From positions 3,658,001 through 3,722,000 of the forward strand of contig NZ_CADDWH010000001.1 of the NCBI RefSeq assembly GCF_902809865.1: a DNA stretch of 64,000 nt. Direction: 5' to 3'. The notes below the pieces were generated by a model that was given only the letters and a program-made list of their open reading frames with translations, did not search any database and was not told where the DNA came from. How positions within the stretch are numbered: the first letter of the stretch is position 1; every line of letters begins with the position of its first letter. The position numbers and the translations under genes were made by a program. Shown here piece after piece: positions 36,046-45,282 of the stretch. The DNA is from Halobacillus sp. Marseille-Q1614. GTDB lineage: Bacteria; Bacillota; Bacilli; Bacillales; Halobacillaceae.

Positions 36046-36120
36046 TGATAGACACGACACGCATAAGCAAGATGCCGCAATCGGGTGATTTTTCCCGATG
36101 TAGGTAGATTGCTTATGTTG
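36046..36120. repeat. Hairpin repeat, TAGACACG...GCATAAGC family, copy 1
   Basis: TAGACACGACACGCATAAGC (36049-36068) matches the copy at 53829-53848 at 19 of 20 positions. GCATAAGC (36061-36068) is partly answered by GCTTATG (36111-36117), with an inner ATCGGG/CCCGAT hairpin. It sits between ribBA and ribH. Confidence 0.7.
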
Positions 36121-36158
36121 CGGACAATTGATTGAAAATAAAAAGGAGCGATTGATTT

Positions 36159-36629
36159 ATGGTAAAGAAACTTGAAGGTAACTTAGTAGGAAGCGGATTA
36201 AAAGTAGGTATTGTTGTTGGACGTTTTAACGATTTCATTACAGGACGTCTCTATGAAGGGGCTGTGGATGCCTTAAAACGCCATGGTGTTGATTTGGACG
36301 ATGTTGAGGCAGCCTATGTACCAGGTGCTTATGAGATCCCAATGGTCGCTGGAAAAATGGCCAACTCGGGTAAATACGATGCAGTTATTACTTTAGGAGC
36401 GGTTATACGTGGATCGACTCCACACTTCGATTATGTTTGTGGAGAAGCGGCTAAGGGCATTTCTCAAGCCTCTATTCAAAGCGGTGTACCTGTTATCTTT
36501 GGTGTAATCACGACTGATACCATTGAACAGGCCATTGAGCGTGCGGGTACGAAAGCCGGAAACAAAGGCTGGGAAGCAGCGACAGCAGCGATTGAGATGG
36601 CAAACTTAAACCGTTTATTTGAAGTTTGA
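36159..36629 (+). CDS. ribH: 6,7-dimethyl-8-ribityllumazine synthase RibH
   Basis: 156 residues of the lumazine synthase fold, with [17 protein letters not shown] (about 24-40), the phosphate-binding [14 protein letters not shown] (about 82-95; His92 is the catalytic His of the family) and a standard C-terminus. It joins the ribityl-amino-pyrimidine and butanone phosphate and packs as a 60-mer cage with RibE. AAAAGGAG precedes the ATG. It is 132 bp behind ribBA, spaced by a repeat element, and is the last gene of the operon. Confidence 0.97.
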   Translation: MVKKLEGNLVGSGLKVGIVVGRFNDFITGRLYEGAVDALKRHGVDLDDVEAAYVPGAYEIPMVAGKMANSGKYDAVITLGAVIRGSTPHFDYVCGEAAKGISQASIQSGVPVIFGVITTDTIEQAIERAGTKAGNKGWEAATAAIEMANLNRLFEV

Positions 36630-36684
36630 CTCTGTACCAAGTTAGTTGGTTTTAAAAAGCAAGACATTCTTTTTCCCTATCACG

Positions 36685-36815
36685 CAGAGCGGCGGGAGAG
36701 AAAACTATGAAGGCTTCTTCGGAAAAACGAATGAGCCGAGCTCCGCAGAGCGTTTTTTCGAGGATGCTCGGGCGCTTGTCCGCGAAAAGCGAGATGGTTT
36801 TCTCTTCTGAAGCCA
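36685..36815. repeat. Dispersed hairpin repeat, GCGAAAAGCGAG type
   Basis: AGAGAAAAC (36697-36705) and GTTTTCTCT (36797-36805) enclose GGAAAAACGAATGAGCCGAG and CGCGAAAAGCGAG, core words shared with other elements in this window. No gene in 36630-36947. Confidence 0.55.
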
Positions 36816-36838
36816 AACACAAACTAGTTTTATAGCTA

Positions 36839-36868
36839 AAATCCTCTAAGTTGTCTTAGAGGATTTTT
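36839..36868 (+). terminator. Probable terminator of the rib operon
   Basis: AAATCCTCTAAG (36839-36850) pairs with CTTAGAGGATTT (36855-36866), loop TTGT, then TT. Confidence 0.75.
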
Positions 36869-36947
36869 AATAGCGACAATTGATTAAAATACTGTCAAAT
36901 AGGGTAATGTGAATAGGATAGAACAATTACGCAGAAGGAATGAAAAC

Positions 36948-38378
36948 ATGGGAACGAAAGTCGTCTGGTTTCGAAGGGATTTACGGCTAAATGACCATAC
37001 AGCATTAGTTCACGCACTTGAAAATCTACAAGAGCAGGACGAGCTGTTATTATTATTCCATATCCATCCTAAGCTGATTGAAGAATTTACAATCAGGCAT
37101 GACTATTTCTTTCAGACACTTAAAGCTCTAACAAAAGAGTGTGAGAAGCTGAAGGCTCCCGTTCATTTTCTTTATGGAGAAATAGAAGAGGCTTTTGCGG
37201 AACTGCTTCAAAACCTGCCCAATATTGAAGCTGTTTATTTTAATTTTGATGAAACGGGTTTTGGCAAAGACCGGGATCATCACATTACAGAATGGCTGCA
37301 CAGACAGGAAATCGCTGTACATAGCTTCACGGACCACCATATCCATTCCGCCCGCGAAATACAGAAAAAGGATGGCGGCTTCTATAAAGTTTTCTCTCCT
37401 TATTTTAAAAAGTGGCAGCAGCTGACTAAACCAAAACCTGCCGAAGTGAAGAAGCAGAAGCTAAAAGAATATGCTGTTGATTACAGAAGTTTTTTTAATA
37501 AAGGAGAAGCAGAGTGGCAGTCGCTTCAGAAAAAATTTCGCTATAACGGGAAAGATATAGGTGAGCGTTCGGCTCTCAAGAGGCTCGATCTCTTCTTGGA
37601 CGGAGCCATATATGATTATGATAAGGATCGGGATTTTCCAGCAGTTGACGGAACCAGTTTAATGTCACGCTACTTAAGAACAGGGTCCATTTCTGCACGT
37701 ACGATTTATCAAAAGCTTCTGGAAGAAACGGATGGAAGAAAAGGACAGAAAGGTATAGAAACTTATATAAAAGAGCTGGCCTGGCGTGATTTTTATAATA
37801 TGAATTATCATTTTTATCCGCAGGCAGAAGATGAAGAAATGGTAGGGAAATACCGGGGAATCTCCTGGAATATGGATGAAGAGTACTTAGAACGATGGAA
37901 AAAGGGGCAGACGGGTTACCCATTGATTGATGCGGCAATGCGCCAGCTTAATGAAACGGAATGGATGCACAATCGGCTGCGCATGGCTGCAGCTTCCTTC
38001 CTAACGAAGGATTTGCTTATGGATTGGCGGATCGGTGAGAGATATTTTAAAGAACGCCTTGTCGATTACGAGCCGGCCTCCAATATTGGGGGCTGGCAGT
38101 GGGCAGCTTCAACAGGCACAGACCCTGTCCCTTATTTCCGCGTCTTTAATCCAACGAGGCAGTCGGAACGCTTTGATCCGCATGGCCGTTTTATTAAAGA
38201 ATGGGTTGCTGAGTTAAAGGATGTTGAAAAGAAGTACATCCATGAGCCTCATCTCATGCCAGGTGAAGCTCAGCAGAAAGCCAACTGCATCATAGGTCAG
38301 GATTACCCAGAACCAATAGTAGACCATAAAACGATGAGAAAGAAAGCGATTGAACGCTTTGAAAAAATAATAGATTGA
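36948..38378 (+). CDS. phrB: Deoxyribodipyrimidine photolyase (class I CPD)
   Basis: 476 residues. N-terminal alpha/beta domain starts KVVWFRRDLRLNDHTAL. The C-terminal FAD domain has the conserved ELAWRDFYNMNYHFYP (about 285-300), TGYPLIDAAMRQL (about 323-335), WMHNRLRMAAASFL (about 340-353) and ASNIGGWQWAASTGTDPVPY (about 380-399). It splits UV-made cyclobutane dimers with light, using FAD. Start at 36948 with GAAGGAA upstream. It lies right after the FMN-controlled rib operon but behind that operon's terminator. Confidence 0.96.
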   Translation: MGTKVVWFRRDLRLNDHTALVHALENLQEQDELLLLFHIHPKLIEEFTIRHDYFFQTLKALTKECEKLKAPVHFLYGEIEEAFAELLQNLPNIEAVYFNFDETGFGKDRDHHITEWLHRQEIAVHSFTDHHIHSAREIQKKDGGFYKVFSPYFKKWQQLTKPKPAEVKKQKLKEYAVDYRSFFNKGEAEWQSLQKKFRYNGKDIGERSALKRLDLFLDGAIYDYDKDRDFPAVDGTSLMSRYLRTGSISARTIYQKLLEETDGRKGQKGIETYIKELAWRDFYNMNYHFYPQAEDEEMVGKYRGISWNMDEEYLERWKKGQTGYPLIDAAMRQLNETEWMHNRLRMAAASFLTKDLLMDWRIGERYFKERLVDYEPASNIGGWQWAASTGTDPVPYFRVFNPTRQSERFDPHGRFIKEWVAELKDVEKKYIHEPHLMPGEAQQKANCIIGQDYPEPIVDHKTMRKKAIERFEKIID

Positions 38379-38394
38379 ACAGGAGGAATATAAA

Positions 38395-39636
38395 ATGACA
38401 ACACACCAAAATCAATTAGAAAAGTATGCAGCACTGGCACTTAAAAAAGGAGTAAATTTACAAAGAGATCAAGGTCTGCTCATTAACGCTCCTGTAGAAG
38501 CAGCAGATTTAGTGCGGATTCTTACAGCAAAAGCCTATGGAATGGGAGCGAAAAACGTCCACGTAGAGTGGAGCGATGAAATCGTCAGCTATATGAAAAT
38601 GAAAAATGCTCCTTTAAGTGTGCTTGAGAATTTTCCTAAATGGAAGGTAGATGCGCTGGAGGGCATGGTCAAAGACGGATACTCTTTGCTTACGGTATAC
38701 GGACCTAACCCGGATTTATTAAAAGGGGTGAAGCCAGAGCGCATCTCCAAAGCGAATAAAGCAAGCGGAGAAGCCTTGACCAACTACCGCGAATATATTA
38801 TGAATGATAAGGTGACATGGTCGATTGTCGCTTATCCTCAAGAGTCCTGGGCGAAGAAAGTTTTCCCGGATGATTCCGCAGAGAATGCTCAAAATAAACT
38901 TTGGGAGCAGATCTTCCATATTACTAGAGTAGATCAGGATGATCCGGTGAAAGCGTGGGAAAAACATAACGAAACCTTGAGAAAAGCCAGAGAGTTTTTA
39001 AATCTTAAGCAATATAAGCGCCTGCATTATACAGGTCCGGGTACTGAATTAACAATAAGCCTGGTAGAAGACCATATTTGGCATGGAGGATCGACCACTT
39101 CAGAGAATGGTATAGAGTTTAATCCGAATATGCCGACAGAAGAAGTATTTACAATGCCGCATAAATACGGAGTTCAGGGAACCGTAAGCAGCACGAAACC
39201 GCTGAGCTACGGAGGCAATTTAATCGAGAACTTTTCACTGACATTCGAAAATGGTAAAGTTGTCGACTACTCAGCAGAATCCGGTGAGGAAACGCTGAAA
39301 CACTTGCTGGAATCCGATGATGGAGCGAAACGTTTAGGAGAGGTTGCACTCGTGCCTAATGAATCTCCCGTATCTGCGTCTGGGAACATTTTTTTCAACA
39401 CGCTGTATGATGAAAATGCCTCCTGCCACTTAGCATTAGGAAAGGCTTATCCAACCAATGTAAAAGGCGGCTCAAGGATGAGCAAGGAACAGATGGATCA
39501 GCATGGGGTCAATGACAGTATCGTCCACGAAGACTTCATGATGGGGTCCGCTGAACTTGATATTGATGGTGAAACAAAAGACGGCCAGTTCGAACCGATT
39601 TTTAGAAAAGGAACGTGGGCTGTCGATTTTGAATGA
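38395..39636 (+). CDS. M29-family aminopeptidase
   Basis: 413 residues, full length for the AmpS/PepS type of metal-dependent aminopeptidase. Metal ligand regions are GIEFNPNMPTEEVFTMP (about 242-258), LVPNESPVS (about 321-329), NASCHLALGKAYP (about 341-353) and GVNDSIVHEDFMMGS (about 372-386, with His and Asp ligands). It trims N-terminal residues from peptides in the cytosol. It follows the photolyase by 16 bases with AGGAGGA before the ATG, so the two may be co-transcribed. Confidence 0.94.
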   Translation: MTTHQNQLEKYAALALKKGVNLQRDQGLLINAPVEAADLVRILTAKAYGMGAKNVHVEWSDEIVSYMKMKNAPLSVLENFPKWKVDALEGMVKDGYSLLTVYGPNPDLLKGVKPERISKANKASGEALTNYREYIMNDKVTWSIVAYPQESWAKKVFPDDSAENAQNKLWEQIFHITRVDQDDPVKAWEKHNETLRKAREFLNLKQYKRLHYTGPGTELTISLVEDHIWHGGSTTSENGIEFNPNMPTEEVFTMPHKYGVQGTVSSTKPLSYGGNLIENFSLTFENGKVVDYSAESGEETLKHLLESDDGAKRLGEVALVPNESPVSASGNIFFNTLYDENASCHLALGKAYPTNVKGGSRMSKEQMDQHGVNDSIVHEDFMMGSAELDIDGETKDGQFEPIFRKGTWAVDFE

Positions 39637-39645
39637 GCTTTTACG

Positions 39646-39677
39646 ACAAGCGGGCGGGCAGGCCCGCTTGTTTTTTT
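39646..39677 (+). terminator. Terminator of the M29 peptidase gene
   Basis: ACAAGCGGG (39646-39654) pairs with CCCGCTTGT (39663-39671), then six more T. Confidence 0.9.
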
Positions 39678-39875
39678 GTGAAAGGAGTCCTGATCGTAAA
39701 TTCCTGTTAATCAAGACTTTTATGTTACAGTTTAACAGATTCGTTACGGTTTGATTAAAACACTATAAAAAGTAGTCTCTAACCGTTTCATTTGTGTTAA
39801 AATGGTATAGAATAGGTTTTAAACTAGATAGAACTGTGTAAATATGTAGTATAGAAAATTAGAGGGTGAAAACTA

Positions 39876-40889
39876 ATGAAGCGTGATGCTATCTTTGATA
39901 ATGCGAAAATATTGCTGATTTTTCTCGTGGTCTTCGGCCATATGATTCAGCCGACTACCAACGAATCCAGCGGAATGTACACCTTATATACGTGGATTTA
40001 TACCTTTCATATGCCTGCGTTTATCTTTCTAGCCGGTTTCTTTGCGAAAGGTTCAGGCAATAAAAATTATATATTTAAACTGGCGAAGAAACTTATTCTG
40101 CCTTATCTTATCTTTCAGACGATCTATACAGTCTTCTTCCTGTTTATCGGAAAAAATGAATGGCTGAACGCACCATTTACGCCGCACTGGTCTCTATGGT
40201 TCTTATTCAGTCTATTCTGCTGGCATATCCTGTTAGCCGTATTTAAGAGAATTCCTCCAATGGTTGGAATTACGCTGTCTATAGTGATCGGTGTGTCTGT
40301 AGGGTATGTGACCGATATTGGGCATGACTTCAGCTTATCCAGGACTTTTGTCTTCTTCCCGTTCTTTTTAATCGGCTACTGGCTGACGAAAGAACAAGTG
40401 AAAAGCTGGAGAAGACCTGCTGTACGTACAGCGAGTGTGGGAATCATGGCAGCAGTTGCGGTGTTTATCGCGCTTGCTCCGGAATTTGATTCAGGCTGGC
40501 TGCTTGGATCTAAATCATATGAAACACTGGGCGCCCCGGAAATCGGCGGTGTATATCGATTTGGAGTTTATGTAATAGCTGCCCTCATGAGTATGAGCCT
40601 GCTTTCCTGGGTTCCAAACAAGCATTACAGCTTTACCGCATTGGGGGGTCAGACGCTATATGTCTATCTGTTGCACGGATTTATCGTTCAGCTGTTTAGA
40701 CAGATGGAATGGGTACAAGTCAATAACGTTATTGATATAGCCCTTTACCTCGTGCTGTCAGGTGTTATCGTTTACCTGTTATCAACGAGTACGATTCGAA
40801 CCCTCACCCAGCCTTTCATCGAAGGAAGGGCACAGCTGTTAAGAAAACAGTGGGCTCAGATCAACAACGATTCATACAGAATGAACTAA
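39876..40889 (+). CDS. Acyltransferase-3 family integral membrane protein
   Basis: 337 residues with about 10 membrane segments. The opening AIFDNAKILLIFLVVFGHMI carries the family His (about residue 23), and TFHMPAFIFLAGFFAKGSG follows near 48-66. Such proteins move acetyl or other acyl groups across the membrane onto sugars, teichoic acids or peptidoglycan; B. subtilis YkrP is a likely relative. Acceptor unknown. GAGGGTG precedes the ATG. Confidence 0.85.
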   Translation: MKRDAIFDNAKILLIFLVVFGHMIQPTTNESSGMYTLYTWIYTFHMPAFIFLAGFFAKGSGNKNYIFKLAKKLILPYLIFQTIYTVFFLFIGKNEWLNAPFTPHWSLWFLFSLFCWHILLAVFKRIPPMVGITLSIVIGVSVGYVTDIGHDFSLSRTFVFFPFFLIGYWLTKEQVKSWRRPAVRTASVGIMAAVAVFIALAPEFDSGWLLGSKSYETLGAPEIGGVYRFGVYVIAALMSMSLLSWVPNKHYSFTALGGQTLYVYLLHGFIVQLFRQMEWVQVNNVIDIALYLVLSGVIVYLLSTSTIRTLTQPFIEGRAQLLRKQWAQINNDSYRMN

Positions 40890-40914
40890 AAAATGAATAA
40901 TTCGGACAAACCAG

Positions 40915-40978
40915 CCTCCCTTCACGGTTAAAAATTTTCTCTTGTGGAAAAATACCAAAAAGAAGGGAGGTATTTTTT
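40915..40978 (+). promoter_or_regulatory. Anti-Shine-Dalgarno hairpin / terminator overlapping a ribosome site
   Basis: CCTCCCTTC (40915-40923) is perfectly complementary to GAAGGGAGG (40962-40970), which is the ribosome site of the next gene. The right arm is followed by TATTTTTT up to the ATG. The fold could end the upstream transcript, hide the ribosome site, or both. Confidence 0.55.
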
Positions 40979-41638
40979 ATGAAAAAAATACTTATGGTGG
41001 TTACCAATGCAGAAAAATTGAACGACCGTGAAACAGGTCTATGGCTTTCAGAGTTTGTCGAGCCTTCTACTGAATGGAGAGACTCCGGTTTTGAAATTAC
41101 AGCAGCGAGCATAAAAGGCGGAAAAATTCCGATTGACCCAAATAGCTATACCAATGAACTTCCTCGCGTCTGGGACGGAGTGATGGAGCCGATAAACGAT
41201 ACGAAAAAGCTTTCTGAAGTTAATCCTGAATATTATGATGCGATCTTCTTTTGCGGAGGACATGGAGCAGTCGTTGACTTTCCAAACAATAAAGAAATCG
41301 AATCATTAATTGCTCATTTCTCGAAAAACAAAAAGCTGATTGGTTCGATTTGCCACGGACCTGCTGCATTTGTCGGCACTAAAGGAGAAGACGGCCAAAC
41401 TTTCATTAACGGTGTTAAAATGACAGGTTTTTCTAATAAAGAAGAAAAAGCCGTTGAAATGGAGGAAGCTGTACCGTTTCTGCTAGAAAATGAACTGAAG
41501 GAATCGGGCGCACACTTTCAAGCGAAAGGACCGGAAGAGAGTTATGTGGTCGTAGACGGCCAATTTATTACCGGTCAAAATCACCGCTCCACCTATGAAA
41601 TTGCCCAGGTCTTTAAAGAACATCTAGAAAAAGCATAA
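40979..41638 (+). CDS. DJ-1/PfpI (class I glutamine amidotransferase-like) protein, glyoxalase III/Hsp31 type
   Basis: 219 residues. The nucleophile elbow is Cys125 in SICHGPAAF with His126 beside it, Glu18 is in ETGLWLSE, and GGHGAVVDFP (93-102) supplies the oxyanion loop. These mark the Hsp31/YajL branch that detoxifies methylglyoxal or repairs glycated molecules. GGGAGGT lies 8 bases before the ATG but is part of a hairpin. Monocistronic, with a terminator after it. Confidence 0.9.
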   Translation: MKKILMVVTNAEKLNDRETGLWLSEFVEPSTEWRDSGFEITAASIKGGKIPIDPNSYTNELPRVWDGVMEPINDTKKLSEVNPEYYDAIFFCGGHGAVVDFPNNKEIESLIAHFSKNKKLIGSICHGPAAFVGTKGEDGQTFINGVKMTGFSNKEEKAVEMEEAVPFLLENELKESGAHFQAKGPEESYVVVDGQFITGQNHRSTYEIAQVFKEHLEKA

Positions 41639-41662
41639 TAGAGCCTTTAATTAAGAAATGCC

Positions 41663-41694
41663 AGGCTGTCGATTAAGTTCTGACAGCCTTTTTT
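41663..41694 (+). terminator. Terminator of the DJ-1 gene
   Basis: AGGCTGTC (41663-41670) pairs with GACAGCCT (41682-41689), then T5. Confidence 0.85.
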
Positions 41695-41810
41695 GTGTTT
41701 TCCAAAGTATAGGGCGAGATAGTAGTTTTCCTAAGGCGGAGGTAGAGAATACCTGGGACGCCTGCGCCGAGACCCCTAAAGTTAAGGTCTTCTCTTTCGA
41801 AGTTGACACA

Positions 41811-41850
41811 AAAAAGCTTGTAGAAAAACTCATGGTTTCTCTACAAGCTT
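41811..41850 (-). terminator. Terminator of the YjiH-type gene
   Basis: Minus strand AAGCTTGTAGA (41850-41840) pairs with TCTACAAGCTT (41824-41814), followed by TTTTG. Confidence 0.8.
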
Positions 41851-41872
41851 AGACCGCTAATCATGGATAACC

Positions 41873-43228
41873 TTAGAAAATAATATGGGCAATCAGCGCA
41901 ATGATAGGCAGCGTGATAATGGTACGCAGCAGGAAGATAATAAAGAGATCTTTCATACTGACAGGCACCTTAGAACCAAGCAGCAGTCCACCGACCTCTG
42001 ACATGTAAATTAACTGGGTAACCGATAAGCTGGCAATCACAAATCGCGTCATTTCACTTTCAATACCAGATCCGATAATCGCCGGCAGGAACATGTCCGC
42101 GAAACCAACTAAAATTGTTTCCGAAGCTGCCTGGGCGTGAGGAATCTGAAGCAGCTCCAGGATAGGAATAAAAGGATAGCCCAGCCAGCTGAACACCGGC
42201 GTATACTCGGCAATCACAAGAGCTATCGTACCAAGTGCCATAACGATCGGTGCCACACCCATCCACATATCTAGAATGTTCTGACCGCCTTCTTTGAAGA
42301 ACTTCTTAGGCCCGCTGGCTTTACTTCCTCTTTCTACGGCTTGTGCATATGCGTAAGAAAAAGCGTTATGTTCTTGAGGAATTGTTTCTTCAATATCATC
42401 GGCTTCTTCGGTTACATACGTATCAGCTTTTCTTGAAAGCGGCGGAATCCGCGGCATGATAAGGGCAGCCACAAACCCGGCGATAGCAACAGTAATATAA
42501 AATGGAATAAACATATGCGCAAGGCCGACCTCAGAAATAACGACTAAACTAAACGTAATGGAAACAATTGAGAAGGTTGTCCCAATAACTGCCGCTTCAC
42601 GTTTTGTGTAATATCCCTCTTCGTACTGTTTACTCGTTAGCAGAACACCAATGGTTCCATCACCAAGCCATGAAGCTAATGCATCGATAGAAGAACGGCC
42701 TGGAAGCTTAAATAAAGGACGCATGACTTTCGTTAACAGCACGCCAAACATTTCCAGTAAACCGAAGTTCAGCAGAAGCGGCAGGAATAATCCAGCAAAT
42801 AAGAATACAGCAAAAAGGACGTGCAGAAGGCTGTCTAACAGCAGACCGCCTGTGTTCTCTGAGATGACCGCTTCCGGTCCGATCTGGAAATAAACCATGA
42901 TGGCAAAAATCATTCCTAAGACCCGGGTAATGACCCAAATCATCGGTACGTTAAATAAAGACTTAAAGAAGGGTGTCTTATTTAGTTTTTCAGGGCCGAT
43001 TATTTTGACAATTACCGTAATGATAGCTGTAAGCGAAATAATCAGCATCATAATCAGTGACAAGTAATTAACCAAAGTATCCTGGACCCATGTCGCTAAT
43101 ATTGCGATTAAAATCGTGACACTTTCAGAACTTGGATTATAGAAAGGGACCATAAAAAGAAGGATCCCGATTAAAGAAGGTATAATAAACTTCAAATGTG
43201 AAGAAGCTTTAAAATCACTTGCTTTCAT
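41873..43228 (-). CDS. YjiH-family membrane protein with nucleoside-recognition (Gate) domains
   Basis: 451 residues, about 10-11 membrane segments, with the first Gate-like unit containing GRSSIDALASWLGDGTIGVL and the second VGFADMFLPAIIGSGIESEM. Members of this family are poorly studied carriers; related proteins act in spore formation or nucleoside transport. The start at 43228 follows CGGGAGAG; a longer frame upstream has no site. Monocistronic. Confidence 0.82.
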   Translation of the reverse strand: MKASDFKASSHLKFIIPSLIGILLFMVPFYNPSSESVTILIAILATWVQDTLVNYLSLIMMLIISLTAIITVIVKIIGPEKLNKTPFFKSLFNVPMIWVITRVLGMIFAIMVYFQIGPEAVISENTGGLLLDSLLHVLFAVFLFAGLFLPLLLNFGLLEMFGVLLTKVMRPLFKLPGRSSIDALASWLGDGTIGVLLTSKQYEEGYYTKREAAVIGTTFSIVSITFSLVVISEVGLAHMFIPFYITVAIAGFVAALIMPRIPPLSRKADTYVTEEADDIEETIPQEHNAFSYAYAQAVERGSKASGPKKFFKEGGQNILDMWMGVAPIVMALGTIALVIAEYTPVFSWLGYPFIPILELLQIPHAQAASETILVGFADMFLPAIIGSGIESEMTRFVIASLSVTQLIYMSEVGGLLLGSKVPVSMKDLFIIFLLRTIITLPIIALIAHIIF

Positions 43229-43360
43229 AATAGTGCTCTCCCGTCTTAATAATGTAAAGAATAAATATACAGCGTTTTTTATTTTAATACGATTTAGGTG
43301 AAATGCCAATAGAAAATATTGCCTTTTGCATTATTCGCTAAGAGTTTAGAAAATCCTCTA

Positions 43361-44230
43361 TCATTTTGTAAACCTTTTCAAAATTTGATCTACAGATGGA
43401 CCATAACTTTCTCCAAACATGTTCAAATGGACCAACAAATAAAAAAGCTGATATAACGGACGGATATCTTCGTAATCCGATGGAAGGGGAGAAACCTCTT
43501 TATAAGCTGTATAAAAATCTTGAGAAAAACCACCGAACAGCTCTGTGAAGGCAAGCTCAAAGCAAGGGTCTCCATATAAAACAGACGGATCTATAAGATA
43601 CGGCTCCCCTTTAGGTCCGGCAATGAAATTTCCGCCCCATAAATCTCCATGAAGAAGAGAGGGGGAAGGTGATGCTGGTATCCAGACGTCTAAATGCTCT
43701 ATCAGCCATTCTAAATTTTTCTGCCGGGAAAGAGGCAGGTTTCCTTTATCTAATCCGATCTCCAGCTGTTCTTTTAACCGGCAGTCCCGATAATATTCAA
43801 GCCAGGTGTTTCTCCATTCATTTGGCTGATCCATTGTCCCCACAAAAGTAGGGAGTCCAAAACCGTAGCGGTCCGCTTTATGGTTATGCATTTCAGCTAA
43901 TTTTCTTCCAAGAACTTCGGCGGTATGTGGACGGTCTTCGCCTTCCACCCATTTCATAGCAAGCATTGCTGCTTCCCCTTGCTTCGGCTCATCATAGTAA
44001 TAAACTTCGGGAACGGCGGCAGTTCTGGTTTCTTTAATTAACTTCAGTCCTTCCGCTTCTGCTTTAAAAAAGTGAGAAGGGACATTTTGATTTCCTTTTA
44101 TAAAATATTCCTGTTCTTCTGTTTTTACATAAAAGGCCTGGTTAATATCTCCGCCGCTGACCTGATGAACATTTTTAACAGCGGATGAATCACCTAATGC
44201 TTGTACGACTCGCTCGATATCTTTTTTCAT
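43361..44230 (-). CDS. Fructosamine/ketosamine-3-kinase family protein
   Basis: 289 residues of the aminoglycoside-phosphotransferase-like kinase fold. SGGDINQAFYVKT (about 25-37) forms the nucleotide loop, LLHGDLWGGNF (about 191-201) holds the catalytic Asp and Asn, and IDPSVLYGDPCFELAFT (about 212-228) the metal Asp. The enzymes phosphorylate sugars attached to protein amines so that the adduct falls off. With the DJ-1 protein nearby this hints at a deglycation function, an inference. Start preceded by AAAGGAGG. Confidence 0.92.
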   Translation of the reverse strand: MKKDIERVVQALGDSSAVKNVHQVSGGDINQAFYVKTEEQEYFIKGNQNVPSHFFKAEAEGLKLIKETRTAAVPEVYYYDEPKQGEAAMLAMKWVEGEDRPHTAEVLGRKLAEMHNHKADRYGFGLPTFVGTMDQPNEWRNTWLEYYRDCRLKEQLEIGLDKGNLPLSRQKNLEWLIEHLDVWIPASPSPSLLHGDLWGGNFIAGPKGEPYLIDPSVLYGDPCFELAFTELFGGFSQDFYTAYKEVSPLPSDYEDIRPLYQLFYLLVHLNMFGESYGPSVDQILKRFTK

Positions 44231-44266
44231 TTACAGCCTCCTTTTTATTTCATGAGCTCTGCTTAT

Positions 44267-45157
44267 TTAATGAAATAATCCGGGTTTGGTATTCAGCTCT
44301 TTTTGGAAGGCATGCACTGTATGAATTTCTTCAAAGCCCAGCTGGCGGTAAAGGTGTTCAGCACGTTCGTTATTGACGCGCACCGAAATTGTTACAACCT
44401 TTAAGTTGAAAACGTAAAACGCATACTGCAGGGCGTGTTCAAGAAGGGAAGTGCCGACTCCTTTGCTGCGCGCCGAAGGGTCAACGTTAACGAAACAGAT
44501 TTCCCCTTCCTCTGGTGTTACGCTTTCAAAGTACAGATACCCGGCTAAAGAACCTTCCTCTTTATATCCCCACAGCTTATTTCTTTCTTTTTGAGACAGT
44601 TCGATCATTTCGTTCATTGTATAGTAAGCTGCTGATGGATGGAGCTGGCTGAGGTTAGAGTAGTCATATTCCTGTATTTCATCGATGCTCGTATTCTTTT
44701 CCTGAGAGGGAGAATAATTGGCGGAATGGAGAGCCAGTGTTTTTTCTGTATTGTACTTCTCAAAATCATGTCGTTTTGTAAAAGCAAGAAGCTCTTTATT
44801 GGCTTCAAAGCAGGCAACTTTAACGACTTCAAAATGGAGCTGCATCGTAAGGGAAGCTTTATCCCATAAGCGCTCAATCACTTCATCTCCATTTCTCGTA
44901 GAAAAAGGTCCAAGCAGCCGGCACAGCTTTTGCTCGAAAAAAGGGAGAATGCCGAGAAACCCGATGACTTCTTCTCCTTCCCAAGCGACATAAGCTAAAG
45001 CCTCATGGAACTGGGTGAGTGTCCATATCTGTTCGAAGATCTCATTAGGATCTGAAGCCAGCCAGGCAACGTAATGGTGATCCTGTTCGTTCATTTTATG
45101 TAACCATTCAGCGATCGTATGGAGCTGTTTGACCTCAAGCTCTTGAATTTGCATCAT
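44267..45157 (-). CDS. GNAT-family N-acetyltransferase
   Basis: 296 residues. The C-terminal GNAT core has the acetyl-CoA motif VDPSARSKGVGTSLLEHAL (about 225-243) and the closing VNNERAEHLYRQLGFEEI (about 259-276). The N-terminal half looks like a second, degenerate GNAT domain. Two adjacent ATGs (45157, 45154) both suit AAAGGTGAG upstream. It lies ahead of the fructosamine kinase gene on the same strand with a 36-base gap, so co-transcription is possible. Acceptor unknown. Confidence 0.87.
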   Translation of the reverse strand: MMQIQELEVKQLHTIAEWLHKMNEQDHHYVAWLASDPNEIFEQIWTLTQFHEALAYVAWEGEEVIGFLGILPFFEQKLCRLLGPFSTRNGDEVIERLWDKASLTMQLHFEVVKVACFEANKELLAFTKRHDFEKYNTEKTLALHSANYSPSQEKNTSIDEIQEYDYSNLSQLHPSAAYYTMNEMIELSQKERNKLWGYKEEGSLAGYLYFESVTPEEGEICFVNVDPSARSKGVGTSLLEHALQYAFYVFNLKVVTISVRVNNERAEHLYRQLGFEEIHTVHAFQKELNTKPGLFH

Positions 45158-45227
45158 TACAATCTCACCTTTCTTCCTTTTGCTAAAAGCATGCCATAAG
45201 CAGGGAGGGGAGTAAAGGAAATCATTA

Positions 45228-45261
45228 GAAAAGCCAACCAGTGCGGGAAGCTGGTTGGCTT
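45228..45261 (-). terminator. Terminator of the metalloprotease gene
   Basis: Minus strand AAGCCAACCAG (45261-45251) pairs with CTGGTTGGCTT (45241-45231), then TTCTAA. Confidence 0.75.
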
Positions 45262-45282
45262 ATGGGTAATTATTTAGCTTAT

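Noticed and set aside
36909-36947. Longer N-terminus for the photolyase
   Set aside because: The extra 13 residues lack family likeness, and the ribosome site is placed for the ATG at 36948.
41658-41852. 64-codon plus-strand frame between two terminators
   Set aside because: It begins inside the DJ-1 terminator and ends in the terminator of the convergent gene; no ribosome site.
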